This document shows positions 63,334-64,000 of a DNA stretch of 64,000 nucleotides, piece after piece. This DNA comes from Clostridiaceae bacterium BRH_c20a (GTDB lineage Bacteria > Bacillota > Peptococcia > Peptococcales > BICA1-8), in assembly GCA_000961765.1 (NCBI GenBank), contig LADT01000053.1:215223-279222 (forward strand). The letters run 5' to 3'. Each line of letters starts with the position of its first letter. Position 1 is the stretch's first letter. The position numbers and the translations under genes were made by a program. Under the pieces are notes generated by a model. The model searched no databases, was not told the DNA's origin, and saw only the letters and a list, made by a program, of their open reading frames with translations.

Positions 63334-63364
63334 TGGTCATACCACCGACCTCATACCAGAGGTC
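63334..63364 (+). promoter_or_regulatory. GntR/FadR-type operators
   Basis: TGGT-cat-ACCA (63334-63344) and GACCT-catacc-AGAGGTC (63347-63364) are two adjacent inverted repeats of the TGGTNNNACCA type recognised by GntR/FadR regulators. They lie 49 bases before the UxaA-like gene and downstream of a weak -35/-10 pair (TTGAGA, TAGAAT). Confidence 0.65.
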
Positions 63365-63412
63365 AGGTACTATATATCAATTCTATCTATATTATTAAGG
63401 AGGTTTTTTTTA

Positions 63413-63736
63413 ATGGCAGTAAGAGTTGCTTATGTTGTTGATGAGGCTAAAGATAATGTTGCTACTATCCTCTCCAACGACATCAAAAAAGGAATGGCTA
63501 TCCCCGTAACCTTTGATGGTCAAGAACAACAAATCACCGTTAGTGCTGATATCCCCCACGGTCACAAAGTGGCAATCAGACCTATTACAAAGGGTGAAAC
63601 TATCTGGAAGTATGGTCTAAGTATTGGCGATGCTATGGTTGATATCGCAGTTGGTGAGCATGTCCACATTCACAATATTGAGCCTGTAAGGGGTCGTGGT
63701 GACCTCCATGCTGACAAGAAAGGAAGTGCATTCTAA
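63413..63736 (+). CDS. UxaA-family hydrolase, N-terminal SAF-domain subunit
   Basis: This 107-residue protein corresponds to the small N-terminal subunit of altronate dehydratase-like (UxaA family) enzymes: ILSNDIKKGMAIPVTFDGQE, SADIPHGHKVAIRPITKGET, YGLSIGDAMVDIAVGEHVHI, HNIEP. The SAF domain binds acid sugars or related hydroxy acids. The ATG at 63413 has AAGGAGG nine bases upstream; a longer frame to 63293 lacks a ribosome site. It is the first gene of an operon with the next gene. Confidence 0.9.
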   Translation: MAVRVAYVVDEAKDNVATILSNDIKKGMAIPVTFDGQEQQITVSADIPHGHKVAIRPITKGETIWKYGLSIGDAMVDIAVGEHVHIHNIEPVRGRGDLHADKKGSAF

Positions 63737-63737
63737 G

Positions 63738-64000
63738 ATGGGTAAATGGTATGGTTACCGTCGTCCCGACGGTCAAGTTGGTTGTCGTAATTACACTTTA
63801 ATTCTTTCTGCTACTGTTTATGCTAATAGTACAGTAGAAAGGGTTGCAAACACTATTTATGGTGCTATTCCCATAACACACCATTTAGGCCGCTGCCAAA
63901 CTAAGTCTGACTTAAAAATGACCTTTGATGTACTTTGCGGTATGGCGAAAAACCCTAATGTCGGTGGTGTTGTAATTGTTGACCATTTCCGTGAAGATTT
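63738..64000 (+). CDS. UxaA-family hydrolase, large subunit (truncated by window end)
   Basis: The ATG follows the small-subunit stop after 1 base. The visible residues MGKWYGYRRPDGQVGCRNYT, then VYANSTVERVANTIYGAIPI and THHLGRCQTKSD, match the large-subunit core of altronate/galactarate dehydratase-like proteins, with the NG/CRN-type motif GCRNY. The gene runs off the right edge. Substrate: sugar acid or sulfolactate-type compounds; cannot be decided. Confidence 0.88.
   Translation, partial: MGKWYGYRRPDGQVGCRNYTLILSATVYANSTVERVANTIYGAIPITHHLGRCQTKSDLKMTFDVLCGMAKNPNVGGVVIVDHFRED

Overview
The window looks like chromosome of a low-to-mid GC, endospore-forming member of the Firmicutes (Clostridia, Peptococcaceae or Desulfotomaculum-like; inferred from gene content only). 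Supporting signs are a Spo0F-type response regulator, a short Spo0E-type phosphatase, the cdaA-cdaR-glmM and acpS-nnr-alr-mazEF gene orders, a leucine T-box, strong AGGAGG-type ribosome sites, and many lipoproteins with a lipobox. No rRNA, tRNA, CRISPR array, transposase or phage gene was found.

Layout. 1-7.4 kb (minus strand): spo0F, an amidohydrolase, a NIF3-like protein, tex, an asparaginase-II protein and a glutamine-amidotransferase-like hydrolase. 7.7-15.7 kb (minus): cdaA-cdaR-glmM and acpS-nnr-alr-mazE-mazF, covering c-di-AMP, cell-wall precursors, cofactor repair and a toxin-antitoxin pair. 15.9-18.2 kb (plus): DUF881-sbp-DUF881. 18.2-24.8 kb: an unknown 601-residue protein, a small zinc-ribbon protein, a YcgR-N/FlhG-like fusion ATPase overlapping a B12-dependent ribonucleotide reductase, and a convergent radical SAM protein. 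25.2-27.6 kb: a two-component system. 27.9-38.7 kb (minus): a co-directional cluster of zinc-ribbon proteins, lipoproteins and a 2041-residue double-VWA lipoprotein of unknown role. 39.1-42.2 kb (plus): an orphan solute-binding lipoprotein next to a membrane-anchored LuxR regulator. 42.2-45.8 kb (minus): a DinG/XPD-type helicase, a PAS-GGDEF protein and Spo0E. 46-51.6 kb: an AT-rich accessory patch with an XRE regulator, an ECF sigma/anti-sigma pair, a secreted protein, a zinc-dependent phospholipase C, and duplication debris. 51.6-62.5 kb (minus): a Uma2-type protein, then ilvB-ilvN-ilvC-ilvB2-[promoter, T-box]-leuA-leuC-leuD-leuB, a nearly complete branched-chain amino acid block without ilvD. 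63.4 kb to the end (plus): split UxaA-family genes behind a GntR-type operator.

The most unusual property is the intergenic DNA. It is packed with several repeat families: a roughly 30-31 bp unit built around GCGTCTGAC, arranged in inward-facing arrays around a shared core; heptamer tandem repeats; degenerate TTAACC-like hexamers with CTAGCGAAGCGAAA boxes; and a 40-bp GC-rich element. These interrupt otherwise conserved operons (glmM/cdaR, acpS/glmM, sbp/DUF881), and in one case supply the stop codon of cdaR. The best candidates for undescribed biology are this composite repeat, the zinc-ribbon/VWA lipoprotein cluster, the YcgR-N/FlhG fusion, and the solute-binding protein paired with a transmembrane LuxR protein.
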